Below are positions 1-8,445 of a DNA stretch of 64,000 nt, in pieces. Numbering within the stretch: position 1 is the first letter of the stretch; each line of letters begins with the position of its first letter. The notes beneath the pieces were generated by a model that saw only the letters and a program-made list of their open reading frames with translations, did no database searches and was not told the DNA's origin. The DNA is from Candidatus Nanosynbacter sp. TM7-053 (GTDB taxonomy: Bacteria > Patescibacteriota > Saccharimonadia > Saccharimonadales > Saccharimonadaceae): contig NZ_JAJQJX010000001.1 in NCBI RefSeq assembly GCF_022828375.1, forward strand, positions 372,001-436,000, written 5' to 3'. Position numbers and translations under genes: made by a program.

Positions 1-1758
1 AATACTGTCAACCTGGCTAGCCACCGTAAAGGCAATTCGCGCCGGCACGTTCGCCTTAATTAAACCAGTAATCACGTTCACACTAGGGCGCTGCGTTGCC
101 AATACCAAGTGAATACCAACCGCTCGCGATTTCTGCGCCAAACGAACAATTAATGTCTCAACGTCTTTCTTGGCCATCATCATGAGATCAGACATCTCGT
201 CCACCACAATCACGATATATGGCATCGATCCATCTTCATGCTCCTGAACATTGCCATTTTCATCAGCAATCGCAATCTTCTTCGCGCGAGACTGCAGCCT
301 CTTGTTATATTCCTTAATATTACGGATTTTCTCGCCCGCCAACAACTTATAGCGTCGCTCCATCTCATTCACCGCCCACTTCAAGGCTGAAATGGTCTTT
401 TCCGGTTCGTTAATCACTGGCGTAAGAAGATGTGGAATATCGGCGTACGGCGCCATTTCGACTTGCTTCGGATCAACCAAAATCAACTTCATATCACTCG
501 GACTATTACGATACAGCAAGCTACACAGCAAAGTATTAATCATAACAGACTTACCAGAACCCGTTTGTCCAGCAATCAACAAATGCGGCATTTTCCCCAG
601 TTCACCCACAACAACTTGACCAGATATATCTTTACCAATTCCAAAACTCAAAGGATCACGAGCAGCAGCCCACTGTTTCGATGACAACGTACTTCGTAGG
701 CGAACTTCAGCAGCCTTACGGTTAGGCACTTCAATACCAACCGCTCGCTGACCAGGAATTGGCGCCTCAATCCTTAAACTTTGTGCTGCCAAATTAAGCG
801 CAATGTTAGTTTCCAGCGCCGTAATTCGCGTCAATTTAACCCCACTTGGCGGTCTTAAAGTGTATTGCGTAACTTTTGGACCAACATTAATGTCACCCAT
901 CGCTGCCTCAATATTAAATTCAGCCAACGTATCGTGAATTATTTGGGCGTTCTGGCGCGTATCTCCAGCATCAGCACCGCTTTCGTTCTTCTCTAATAGA
1001 TCCAAGCTTGGCGCTTCCCAATTTGGATCACGAGTTGCCACCAAAGCCTGTTCTTCATTGGCCTTTTCTGGCTTCTCCACTTTCTTCAATAAACTCTTTT
1101 TCTCTTTGGCTGTATCAATTATTGGCACACCAGCGTTTAGCTTAATTTCTCCCAAGTCGGTCTTTTTCTCTTCTTCTGCCGGCTGAGCAATTGACGCCTT
1201 CTTCATAACAGAACGATTATTATCGTCCTCCTTAGTATTGCTCTTAATCATCTCCCAAAGTTTACTGAAAACCGTAAACGGTGACGTCTGGGTAATAAAT
1301 AGAACCGTTATAAACGCCAAAACCAGATAAATAATCACAGCAATTGCCGAATCTACCATTTTCAAGGTTGCCGTGTTTAATATGTCGCCCACAAATCCAC
1401 CAGAATTCGGATGCGAAGCCATCTTCATTAACCCAAACAATCCAGAGAACCACACAATTTCCAGAATTGCCGCAAATTTCACCACTGCGGGTAATTGATT
1501 CTCTTCTGCTCGGAAAGTCTCAACCGCCAAATAAATCAGCAATATTGGCAAGGCGTACGCGGTATAACCAATAGTTTTTACAGTCGCCATATCAATCCAT
1601 TGTAAAACCGGACCACCGACGCCAAACCACGATACGACGAGTAGTAGCGACAAAAGAATAAGCATCACCGCGCCAACTTGCGACCAAAAACCCGCCGGCA
1701 AACTATGCTGCGGCTTGGCTGGTGCGGATTTTTTCGTGCTCTTTCGTTTTTTTGCCAT
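1..1758 (-). CDS. ftsK: DNA translocase FtsK/SpoIIIE, C-terminus cut by window edge
   Basis: ATP-driven DNA pump that clears chromosome ends through the closing septum. 586 codons are visible from the ATG at 1758 and the frame stays open at base 1. The N-terminus is Lys-rich, followed by about four hydrophobic segments (roughly residues 22-160), an acidic/charged linker, and the motor domain with Walker A GQTGSGKS near residue 397, the FtsK hallmark LVDPKQVEM, and Walker B IVIVVDEMSD near residue 514. The C-terminal part, including any gamma DNA-reading domain, lies outside the window. A TATAAT-like box sits about 10 nt before the ATG with no clear Shine-Dalgarno. Confidence 0.96.
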   Translation of the reverse strand, partial: MAKKRKSTKKSAPAKPQHSLPAGFWSQVGAVMLILLSLLLVVSWFGVGGPVLQWIDMATVKTIGYTAYALPILLIYLAVETFRAEENQLPAVVKFAAILEIVWFSGLFGLMKMASHPNSGGFVGDILNTATLKMVDSAIAVIIYLVLAFITVLFITQTSPFTVFSKLWEMIKSNTKEDDNNRSVMKKASIAQPAEEEKKTDLGEIKLNAGVPIIDTAKEKKSLLKKVEKPEKANEEQALVATRDPNWEAPSLDLLEKNESGADAGDTRQNAQIIHDTLAEFNIEAAMGDINVGPKVTQYTLRPPSGVKLTRITALETNIALNLAAQSLRIEAPIPGQRAVGIEVPNRKAAEVRLRSTLSSKQWAAARDPLSFGIGKDISGQVVVGELGKMPHLLIAGQTGSGKSVMINTLLCSLLYRNSPSDMKLILVDPKQVEMAPYADIPHLLTPVINEPEKTISALKWAVNEMERRYKLLAGEKIRNIKEYNKRLQSRAKKIAIADENGNVQEHEDGSMPYIVIVVDEMSDLMMMAKKDVETLIVRLAQKSRAVGIHLVLATQRPSVNVITGLIKANVPARIAFTVASQVDSI

Positions 1759-1864
1759 AATCGTTTTTATTATACACTGATTTTATACTTATTAACAGAT
1801 GTAAAAATCAATTTAATACGCTTAGTATTATAGCATAATTTACCAGTAAAATCAATCTAGAACC

Positions 1865-4024
1865 CTAGTACGGGCGAGCGTTCTGTCGCTCCCTGGCTTT
1901 TGTGTCATTTGCTTCAGTGTCTGGCACTTGGCGCTGCGGAAAACGGCGGCGTGGAGCAGTTGGAAGGGTCATCTTTGGCTCGTCTGAGGCGGGCTTTTTA
2001 CCACGCGCTGGCGATTTCACGGCAGAATGCGTTGGCGTAGTTGCCGACTTAACAGATTTCAAGCCACCAACTTCGTTAATCACCGGAATGACAATCGGCG
2101 TTCGGCGAGTCTGATCGTACAATATGTGCGTAATCTCATCTTTAATTTCTTTTTTGATCACATCCAAATCATATTTGCCAGAAAAACTACGCGCCGCTTT
2201 TTGCTTCAAGTATTGACGAATCATATTCATCAACTCTTCAGAGTCACGCAAGTAAATAAATCCACGAGAAATAATATCTGGGCTGGTCAATAATCGTCCC
2301 GTGCCACGCTGTACGGTCAATACTACAACAAACATTCCCTCTTGCGACATGTGAATGCGGTCTTTCAGTACAACCTCAGAAACAACAGCACCAGTATCAT
2401 CGTACATTACGCCACCAACGTGAATTCGCCCAGCCTTCTTTGCTTGCCTTTCAATATCAATTTCAATAATATCTCCAGCATCGCACACAAAAATATTCTT
2501 ACGAGGAATTCCGCATTCTTTTTCCGCTAACCTGGCATTATGTACTAGCATATGGAACTCACCATGAATTGGCATGTAGTAAGTTGGGTTAAGCGCGTTG
2601 ATCAATTTGACATGATCGTCATAATATCCATGACCCGACAAGTGTAATGGACCGATTCCCGTCAAGTGAGTTTTGCCGTTCTGAATGACGTCAGAACCTT
2701 CACGCATCAGACCATCAACCGTTCGCACCACGCTTTTTTCATTGCCAGGAATTGGATTTGAACTAAACACCACAACGTCCGAACCCTTAATTTTCATATA
2801 TTTATGAGCGCCCGTCGCCATGCGATTTAAGACGGCGTTAAATTCACCTTGCGAGCCAGTACAAACTACGGCAATTTGATTATCTGGTAATTTAACAATA
2901 TCTTCCATCTTCATGATGGTGTCTTTAGGAATCTTAATCGTCCCCGAACGCAGCGCCACCTCCAGGTTCTGAATCATCGAGAATCCAGCAAATGCCACCT
3001 TGCGTCCGTGCTTATGCGCTTCTTCCAAAATTAATTGCAAGCGATGCACCTGCGACGAGAAACAGCTTAAAATTACTCGACTATTACTAAACTTGTCCAT
3101 CACCTGACCGATGGAATACTGAATATCAAACTCCGTATGTGTGTGCGTACCAGCCGACTCACAGTTGGTCGATTCATTCATAAACATCAAAATGCCTTCT
3201 TTTGAAGCCACTTCCGTAAGTCGCTCAAGGTCGAACTTCTGACCATCAACTGGACTTTTCTCGAATCGCCAGTCACCAGAATCGACAATTACGCCCATCG
3301 GAGTTCGAATAATCACTGCCGTAGAATCAGGAATTGAGTGGTTAACTCGCACCAACTCGATTGAAAAATGCTTAGAAACTTGAACAATTTCGTGACTCAG
3401 CGGATCCATCACTCGATAATCTGGCTTGAAATCCACTTCTGAATCGTCCATCGTTCGATCAAGCATGCCAATCGTAAACTTAGAGCCATAAACTGGCGCT
3501 GGAATACGATGAATGAAGTGACGGAATGAGCCGATGTGGTCAAGATGTCCGTGCGTAAAAACATGCGCCTTAATTTTATGCTTATTCTCTTCCAGCCAAG
3601 TAATATCCGGCGTGATGTAATTGATGCCTGGATAATCACTGCCCGGGAATAAAAAGCCCATATCTACGATGATAATCTCATCATCATATTCGATGGCGTT
3701 CATATTCTTACCAATTCCCATTTCGCCCACGCCGCCAATTGGGATAATCCGAAGTTTCGGCTGACCACCGCGAACAGGTTTTGGTTGCATTTTGGCACTA
3801 AATTGCTCACCGCCATATCCGTTATAAACCGACTTATTTACAGGAATATCAATCAAGTGCTGTGAAGCCCTGAGATTAACATTCTCACTCGTTCGTCGCT
3901 GAGCTCTAAAAACCTCACCCTTACGAGTAGTTGTGCTATTCAAAACTGCATTGTTGCTTTTCTTTGACTGCGGACGCTTGTTGGCGTCGTCTTTTTGCGG
4001 TGTTGCTAGTCGCCGCTGACCCAT
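1865..4024 (-). CDS. rnj: Ribonuclease J
   Basis: Metallo-beta-lactamase/beta-CASP RNase with endo- and 5'-3' exonuclease activity in RNA processing and decay. 719 aa. The ATG at 4024 is chosen over the in-frame ATG at 4060 because AAAGGAGT lies 9 nt before it. The first 80 or so residues are basic and low-complexity, a CPR-style extension. The catalytic metal motif THGHLDH is at residues 157-163, followed by the beta-CASP and C-terminal domains and a Lys/Arg/Pro-rich disordered tail. Transcribed alone from a good -35/-10 promoter (4111-4139) with a leader of about 80 nt. Family assignment is firm; RNase J1 versus J2 cannot be told. Confidence 0.95.
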   Translation of the reverse strand: MGQRRLATPQKDDANKRPQSKKSNNAVLNSTTTRKGEVFRAQRRTSENVNLRASQHLIDIPVNKSVYNGYGGEQFSAKMQPKPVRGGQPKLRIIPIGGVGEMGIGKNMNAIEYDDEIIIVDMGFLFPGSDYPGINYITPDITWLEENKHKIKAHVFTHGHLDHIGSFRHFIHRIPAPVYGSKFTIGMLDRTMDDSEVDFKPDYRVMDPLSHEIVQVSKHFSIELVRVNHSIPDSTAVIIRTPMGVIVDSGDWRFEKSPVDGQKFDLERLTEVASKEGILMFMNESTNCESAGTHTHTEFDIQYSIGQVMDKFSNSRVILSCFSSQVHRLQLILEEAHKHGRKVAFAGFSMIQNLEVALRSGTIKIPKDTIMKMEDIVKLPDNQIAVVCTGSQGEFNAVLNRMATGAHKYMKIKGSDVVVFSSNPIPGNEKSVVRTVDGLMREGSDVIQNGKTHLTGIGPLHLSGHGYYDDHVKLINALNPTYYMPIHGEFHMLVHNARLAEKECGIPRKNIFVCDAGDIIEIDIERQAKKAGRIHVGGVMYDDTGAVVSEVVLKDRIHMSQEGMFVVVLTVQRGTGRLLTSPDIISRGFIYLRDSEELMNMIRQYLKQKAARSFSGKYDLDVIKKEIKDEITHILYDQTRRTPIVIPVINEVGGLKSVKSATTPTHSAVKSPARGKKPASDEPKMTLPTAPRRRFPQRQVPDTEANDTKARERQNARPY

Positions 4025-4110
4025 ATTGTTATACTCCTTTTTTATTACAATATAATTCAAAAACCAGGTATAGAGGTGAACTGATGTAAATTCCTCTAGT
4101 TAGTACTCTT

Positions 4111-4139
4111 ATATTAGCAAACCGCTCATTTTTTGTCAA
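4111..4139 (-). promoter_or_regulatory. Promoter of RNase J gene
   Basis: Minus-strand TTGACA (4134-4139), 17-nt spacer, TAATAT (4111-4116) preceded by TGC. The leader between it and the start also carries a TAGAGG/CCTCTA inverted repeat. Confidence 0.7.
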
Positions 4140-4166
4140 AGAACAATGTTTTATAACAGAGGTCAA

Positions 4167-6254
4167 TTAATCATCGCCATCCACCGACGTGTGTGCGAAT
4201 TTACGCTTGCCACGATAAGCGAAGAAGCCGATTGTCAATAAATTAGCCACCAACAAGAACCCAGCCAAAACCCACATACTGCCGCCGTAAAATGCGTTAT
4301 CTAGTCCACCCGAAATGGCCTGGCGCAATGCACGAATTGAGTAAGTCATCGGCACTAGCGGATTAATTGCTTGGAAGAATCCGTTGGCAGTTTGGATTGG
4401 GAATGTTCCTTCGCTGGAGCCCAATTGAAGCACCAAAAGAATCATCGCTAGGAATCGCCCTGGATTGTCCAAAACAATCACCAAAAGCGACACAATCGAC
4501 ATATACGCAAACGACGTCAGATAAATTGCCCCGATAAAATGCACTGGATGCTCTGGAGTTAGCCCTAAGAAAAACACCATCACCAACATCAAAATCGTTG
4601 CCTGCATAAACGCCGCCACGCCAGCCACCGAAGCTTTGGATAGCCACCAACGAATCGCACTTTCTTGCTCAGAAAAAGTTTTGCGGATCGGATAAATAAC
4701 GTTCAGGACAATTGCTCCAACGAACAAACTTAGCGACAAAACATACGGCGACAAAGCGTAGCCATAATTCGGAACATTGCCCTTTTCGGTCATCTCCGAC
4801 TTCACTGGATTTGCAATTTGCTGCTGAGTTGTAGTGCCAGTTGGTTGAATTTTTATGCGGTTAGAGGCGTCCGCCAATTTATTCGCCAGCGCATCCGCGC
4901 CGCTTGCTAGTTGCGAAGTTCCATCAATTAACGCGCCCGAGCGACTCTCTAACAAACTCGCGCCATTCGCCAATTTTTGACTGCCCGATTTCGCTTCGTT
5001 TAAGCCGTTTGTTAAGCTTGCCGAGCCCGCCAACAATTGATTATTCGCAAATCGCACGCTGTTGTAGCCGTTAAATGCGGTGATTGCGTTTGGTGTCAAT
5101 TGATTCACGCCGTTATTCAATGCAGAAACTCCAGCCTGAAGTTGCGTTTGTTGCGCTGATAATTGCTGAGTTAGCGCTTGAAGATCTTCACGTAGCGTCT
5201 CCATCTGCGCGCTAATTGTCTGAATTTTCGTGAATGCCTGAGAAATATTGCTAATTTGCGGCAAACTTATCGTCGTCGTAGAATTGCCACCAGGAGCGGC
5301 TGCTTGCGCGCCCAAAGTCCGCAAAGTGACGCCTGCCGCCAACAAGTCGGATTCCGAATCTTCCACTGTTTTCTTCAAAGTTTGCGCGTCCGTGTTTACC
5401 TTGTTTTGTTGAGCCACGAGCGCTGGCGACGGATTGCTCACACTGGCATTTAACTGATTTATGCCCGATTGCAATTGTTTCATTCCGTTAGATAATTGTG
5501 ACAATTGAGATTCTGTCGGCAAATTGTTCGACAATTGCCCCAATCCCGCCTGTAATTTACGAGAACCGTCGCTGAGTTGCGCCAGTCCGCCAGCCAAAGA
5601 TTGCTGGTTTACTGCCAACTGTTTCACGCCGCCAACGTACGCTTGTGTGCCAGATTGCAATCGTCCTAATCCGTCGTGCAAAGTTGAGGCGCCGTTAGCT
5701 GCCGTGTCCAGCCCCATTCCAAGCTTGTCCAAATTCTCCAAAATTCCCTTAGCGTACGCCTGAGTGATTTGCTCAGACACCGAAGATTTGACCTTGGCGG
5801 CAGCTTGATTACTGACTAGCGAACCGATGTAGTTTTTCGCTGGCGTGGTCGTAAAATTAATAACCGCTTGCTGAGGTTCAGATTCGGTAATTGACGCCGC
5901 TTTCTGCGAAAAATCGGACGGAATAGTTACCACTGCATAAAAATGCCCGCTATTCACGCCTTCGTCTGCCTGCTGTTTACTAACAAACTCCCAGCCCAAA
6001 TCGTGATTATCTTTCAGTTTTTTCTCGACAGATTCGCCAACATTCAGCGATTTGCCATTTAAGCTAGCGCCCTTGTCTTCGTTCACGAACGCCACCGGCA
6101 AGTTTTTTGTTTGTCCGTATGGATCCCAAATTGAGCCTAGGAAAAATCCACTATACAAAATCGGGATAAACGAAATTACAGCCATAGATATCAGCAATAT
6201 TTTATTATTAAACAAATGTTTCCATTCGGCTTGTAACATCTTATTTTTAATCAT
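4167..6254 (-). CDS. YhgE/Pip-type membrane protein with ABC-2-like permease domain
   Basis: 695 aa integral membrane protein. One hydrophobic segment near the N-terminus (about residues 20-42) is followed by a long extracytoplasmic region full of Leu/Gln/Ser/Gly repeats of the type seen in YhgE/Pip proteins, then about five C-terminal membrane segments resembling ABC-2 permeases. The ATG at 6254 is preferred over 6275 because AAAGGAGG precedes it by 6 nt. The start overlaps the end of the Rrf2 gene by 8 nt, so the pair is translationally coupled and probably one operon. Relatives act in export or phage-receptor/secretion contexts; the actual substrate here is unknown. Confidence 0.85.
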   Translation of the reverse strand: MIKNKMLQAEWKHLFNNKILLISMAVISFIPILYSGFFLGSIWDPYGQTKNLPVAFVNEDKGASLNGKSLNVGESVEKKLKDNHDLGWEFVSKQQADEGVNSGHFYAVVTIPSDFSQKAASITESEPQQAVINFTTTPAKNYIGSLVSNQAAAKVKSSVSEQITQAYAKGILENLDKLGMGLDTAANGASTLHDGLGRLQSGTQAYVGGVKQLAVNQQSLAGGLAQLSDGSRKLQAGLGQLSNNLPTESQLSQLSNGMKQLQSGINQLNASVSNPSPALVAQQNKVNTDAQTLKKTVEDSESDLLAAGVTLRTLGAQAAAPGGNSTTTISLPQISNISQAFTKIQTISAQMETLREDLQALTQQLSAQQTQLQAGVSALNNGVNQLTPNAITAFNGYNSVRFANNQLLAGSASLTNGLNEAKSGSQKLANGASLLESRSGALIDGTSQLASGADALANKLADASNRIKIQPTGTTTQQQIANPVKSEMTEKGNVPNYGYALSPYVLSLSLFVGAIVLNVIYPIRKTFSEQESAIRWWLSKASVAGVAAFMQATILMLVMVFFLGLTPEHPVHFIGAIYLTSFAYMSIVSLLVIVLDNPGRFLAMILLVLQLGSSEGTFPIQTANGFFQAINPLVPMTYSIRALRQAISGGLDNAFYGGSMWVLAGFLLVANLLTIGFFAYRGKRKFAHTSVDGDD

Positions 6255-6681
6255 GTGAGACCTCCTTTGCGACATCTTCCAGCGTCACAGTTTTCAAATA
6301 TTCACGCCACTTTTCCTGCGCTTCAGAAAAAACCTTTTCTATCATATTCATGCCAATTTCCACCTGACGAGGACGCGATTCAAAAACTCTCTCAACAATT
6401 CCCTGAGGTTGGAAAAATGGCGACTCTCCCTCAATTGCAAGGACAACATCATGCAACGTAACTTCGTTCATTTTTCTCGCTAAAATAAATCCGCCGCCAG
6501 TTCCCTGCGTTGAAGTGATTAGCTTTGCTATTACCAATTTCCGACTGATTTTCTTCAAGTACGTCGGCGAAACCAGCATCTTTTCCGCCAGCGCATCATT
6601 AGTTACCGGCGTCGTCCTTTTCGGATCCGCCAGAATTGCCATAATGCAGCACGCCTGTTCAACAGCTCCCGATAATCTCAT
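6247..6681 (-). CDS. Rrf2-family transcriptional regulator
   Basis: 144 aa winged-helix regulator starting MRLSGAVEQA, the usual Rrf2 opening. The ATG at 6681 has AGAAAGGA upstream; a longer frame to 6753 would run through the promoter and is rejected. The recognition-helix region (VSPTYLKKISRKL) and the glycine-rich wing (STQGTGGGF) are visible. The cysteine cluster that holds the Fe-S centre in IscR/NsrR is absent: the two cysteines present are adjacent and near the N-terminus. It therefore probably senses something other than Fe-S status. First gene of an operon with the YhgE/Pip-like protein, which it likely controls. Confidence 0.9.
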   Translation of the reverse strand: MRLSGAVEQACCIMAILADPKRTTPVTNDALAEKMLVSPTYLKKISRKLVIAKLITSTQGTGGGFILARKMNEVTLHDVVLAIEGESPFFQPQGIVERVFESRPRQVEIGMNMIEKVFSEAQEKWREYLKTVTLEDVAKEVSHD

Positions 6682-6701
6682 ACAAATCCTTTCTCGACTT
6701 A

Positions 6702-6753
6702 GATATAATAGATATCGACTATCCACTATACTACGTCTGGGAAACTTTTGCAA
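6702..6753 (-). promoter_or_regulatory. Promoter and candidate Rrf2 operator
   Basis: Minus-strand TTGCAA (6748-6753), exact 17-nt spacer, TATAGT (6725-6730). Just downstream, around the expected start point, lies the inverted repeat GATAT-AATAG-ATATC (6702-6716). Its place fits autorepression by the Rrf2 protein; this role is inferred. Confidence 0.6.
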
Positions 6754-6766
6754 GAAAATAATCTAA

Positions 6767-7348
6767 TTAAGCGCCGCCATTCTTCTTCACAAATTCCACA
6801 GCCTGAATAAAATCGTCAATTAAAGTCTGACGCATGCCGCCGTTATAAAGTGCAGCGGCTGGATGATATAGAGGAATGACCACAAATTCTAGATCATGCA
6901 GACGCACTTTACGTGGACGACCGTGTTCTTTACTGATCTGCAATCCTAGAATAAATCCGCCGCCACTGTGCCGCCCTAAGGTCAGAATAGCCTTTGGCTG
7001 GATGATTTCTAATTGCCTGAGTAAATATGGCCAAAATTGACGCTTTTCCTCTGGTAGTGGGTCGCGATTATTTGGCGGTCGATATTTAACAATGTTGGTG
7101 ATATACACATCCGAACGTTGCAGATCAGCAGACTTTAGCATCTCATCAAGGAATTTTCCCGCAGCACCAACAAACGGCTTGCCCTGCAAATCTTCATTCT
7201 TCCCTGGCGCTTCGCCAATAAAAACGATATCAGCATCAGGATTTCCATCGCCCATAACTAATTGAGTCGCCTGATCCGCCAGATCCGAGCAAACCTTCTC
7301 TTTTACAATTTCTTCCGCCAACGCGTCCAATTTAGCTTGCTTGTCCAT
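6767..7348 (-). CDS. Family-4-like uracil-DNA glycosylase lacking the Fe-S cysteines
   Basis: 193 aa. Removes uracil from DNA in base-excision repair, by family. Motif 1 GEAPGKNED (about residues 45-53), the NIVKYRPP motif, and the C-terminal YHPAA loop are those of family 4 UDGs. Family 4 enzymes normally coordinate a [4Fe-4S] cluster with four cysteines. Here the C-term pair is replaced (Tyr in KYRPP, Trp in QFWPYLL) and the N-terminal CxxC is reduced to a single Cys20. Expressed from its own extended -10 box 6 nt before the ATG. A hairpin terminator separates it from the gene upstream. Confidence 0.88.
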   Translation of the reverse strand: MDKQAKLDALAEEIVKEKVCSDLADQATQLVMGDGNPDADIVFIGEAPGKNEDLQGKPFVGAAGKFLDEMLKSADLQRSDVYITNIVKYRPPNNRDPLPEEKRQFWPYLLRQLEIIQPKAILTLGRHSGGGFILGLQISKEHGRPRKVRLHDLEFVVIPLYHPAAALYNGGMRQTLIDDFIQAVEFVKKNGGA

Positions 7349-7354
7349 ATATTT

Positions 7355-7363
7355 ATTCTATCA
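7355..7363 (-). promoter_or_regulatory. Extended -10 of the UDG gene
   Basis: Minus-strand TGATAGAAT, 6 nt before the ATG, no Shine-Dalgarno between; predicts a leaderless mRNA. Confidence 0.6.
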
Positions 7364-7391
7364 AAAAACGCCCCGCAAGAAACGAGGCGCT
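7362..7391 (-). terminator. Rho-independent terminator
   Basis: Minus-strand stem GCGCCTCG/CGGGGCGT (7383-7390 with 7368-7375) followed by TTTTTT. Ends transcription from the Pro/Gln-rich membrane protein gene; its T run touches the next promoter. Confidence 0.75.
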
Positions 7392-7408
7392 TCTGATATT
7401 TAGTAAAA

Positions 7409-8335
7409 CTATTTATTTACCTTGTTTACCAGTATAGTTCCTAGGTTATTTAATTCATCGCGAATTTCACCCTCTTCTGCCAGCTTCTGTATTCCTGATG
7501 TCCATTCATTAATAGGCTTCTGAATCTCAGTAAGACTGTCATAAAATTCACTCATGTAATTGGAGTCATACTTTTTATAATCACTCTTCATTTCTACAAC
7601 CTTCGGTAGCATCTCTTCGACTTTTTCTAGCTTGGAAGTGAAATCTCTAATAAACTTTTTATTAGTTTCGTTCTTAGCGTCAACATTCTTAAGATTCTGT
7701 CGAGCCTTCCTAATTGTGCTTTCTACGCTAGAAAAGTTAGAGCTATTTCTGCCGTCAGAAAATTCAATTATCACCGGCATAATCTTCTCGTATACTTCTT
7801 CAAAGGCATCTACGGCTGTATTGAACTTTTCTAGTTTGCTCTTCAGAGCCTCATACTTTTCGCGAACCTCTTTGTCACCAGTGACGGCCTTCATCTTACC
7901 TATCTCTGTCAATCTGTCATTAATTTCGCTCTTTGTTTTAGTGAGCTTATCACGATTGGATTTCAATGAAGTCTCAGTTTCTGAAGTGGAGATGTACGAA
8001 AGCGACGAGGCTGCCTTATTGTATATCTCGATTGTATCATTCACTTTGTCTACAGCAGCTTTATAATCCGCCTTGCTTGGACCACTTAGCAGTAAGACAG
8101 CCATGACTACACCAAGGATAATTACGACTAGTCCAATTATTCCGCCGATGATTCCCCACATGGCACCTTTGCTCATTTTCTTTTTTGGTGGCATTTGGTA
8201 TGGAGTTCCCATGACTGGTTGTTGTGGGATTTGTTGTTGTGGCTGAGGCTGCTGAACCTGAGGTTGCTGTGGAGCCTGCTGGAATTGTGGCTGAGGCGGT
8301 GTTTGGGGCTGTGGTTTATTGTTGTTGTCGTCCAT
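7409..8335 (-). CDS. Pro/Gln-rich single-pass membrane protein, paralogue 1
   Basis: 308 aa, function unknown. The N-terminal 40 or so residues are almost only P and Q, followed by a KKKMSK basic patch, one strong transmembrane helix (GGIIGLVVIILG) and a roughly 220-residue helical, Lys/Glu-rich extracytoplasmic domain. The ATG at 8335 is chosen because it aligns with the start of the paralogue at 9309 and has AGGAGA upstream. The P/Q tail would face the cytoplasm if the positive-inside rule holds. The N-terminal half is almost identical in DNA to the neighbouring gene while the C-terminal domain is unrelated by eye. Confidence 0.85.
   Translation of the reverse strand: MDDNNNKPQPQTPPQPQFQQAPQQPQVQQPQPQQQIPQQPVMGTPYQMPPKKKMSKGAMWGIIGGIIGLVVIILGVVMAVLLLSGPSKADYKAAVDKVNDTIEIYNKAASSLSYISTSETETSLKSNRDKLTKTKSEINDRLTEIGKMKAVTGDKEVREKYEALKSKLEKFNTAVDAFEEVYEKIMPVIIEFSDGRNSSNFSSVESTIRKARQNLKNVDAKNETNKKFIRDFTSKLEKVEEMLPKVVEMKSDYKKYDSNYMSEFYDSLTEIQKPINEWTSGIQKLAEEGEIRDELNNLGTILVNKVNK
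8059..8335 (-). repeat. Duplicated 5' gene segment, copy 1
   Basis: Near-identical to 9051-9309; encodes the P/Q tail, basic patch and membrane helix. Copy 1 has an extra short P/Q stretch. Similarity ends abruptly at the beginning of the extracytoplasmic domain. Confidence 0.85.
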
Positions 8336-8401
8336 AAATAGTAGTCTCCTGACTTTTATACTTTTTGTCATTATATCGCTATAGCTTAGTTATAGTCAAA
8401 T

Positions 8402-8432
8402 AAAAACACCCCGATTTCTCAGAGTGCTTTAT
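8402..8432 (-). terminator. Probable terminator between the two paralogues
   Basis: Minus-strand GCACTC...GGGGTG stem followed by TTTTTA. Stem contains G-U pairs, so moderate strength. Confidence 0.5.
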
Positions 8433-8445
8433 TTTTAGCTACAGA

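Noticed and set aside
6052-6258. Rrf2 as IscR/NsrR-like Fe-S sensor controlling the downstream gene
   Set aside because: The conserved cysteine triad is missing, so an Fe-S role cannot be supported.
7632-8066. 144-aa plus-strand frame
   Set aside because: Antisense to the Pro/Gln-rich membrane protein gene; hydrophobic look comes from the complement of Lys/Glu codons.
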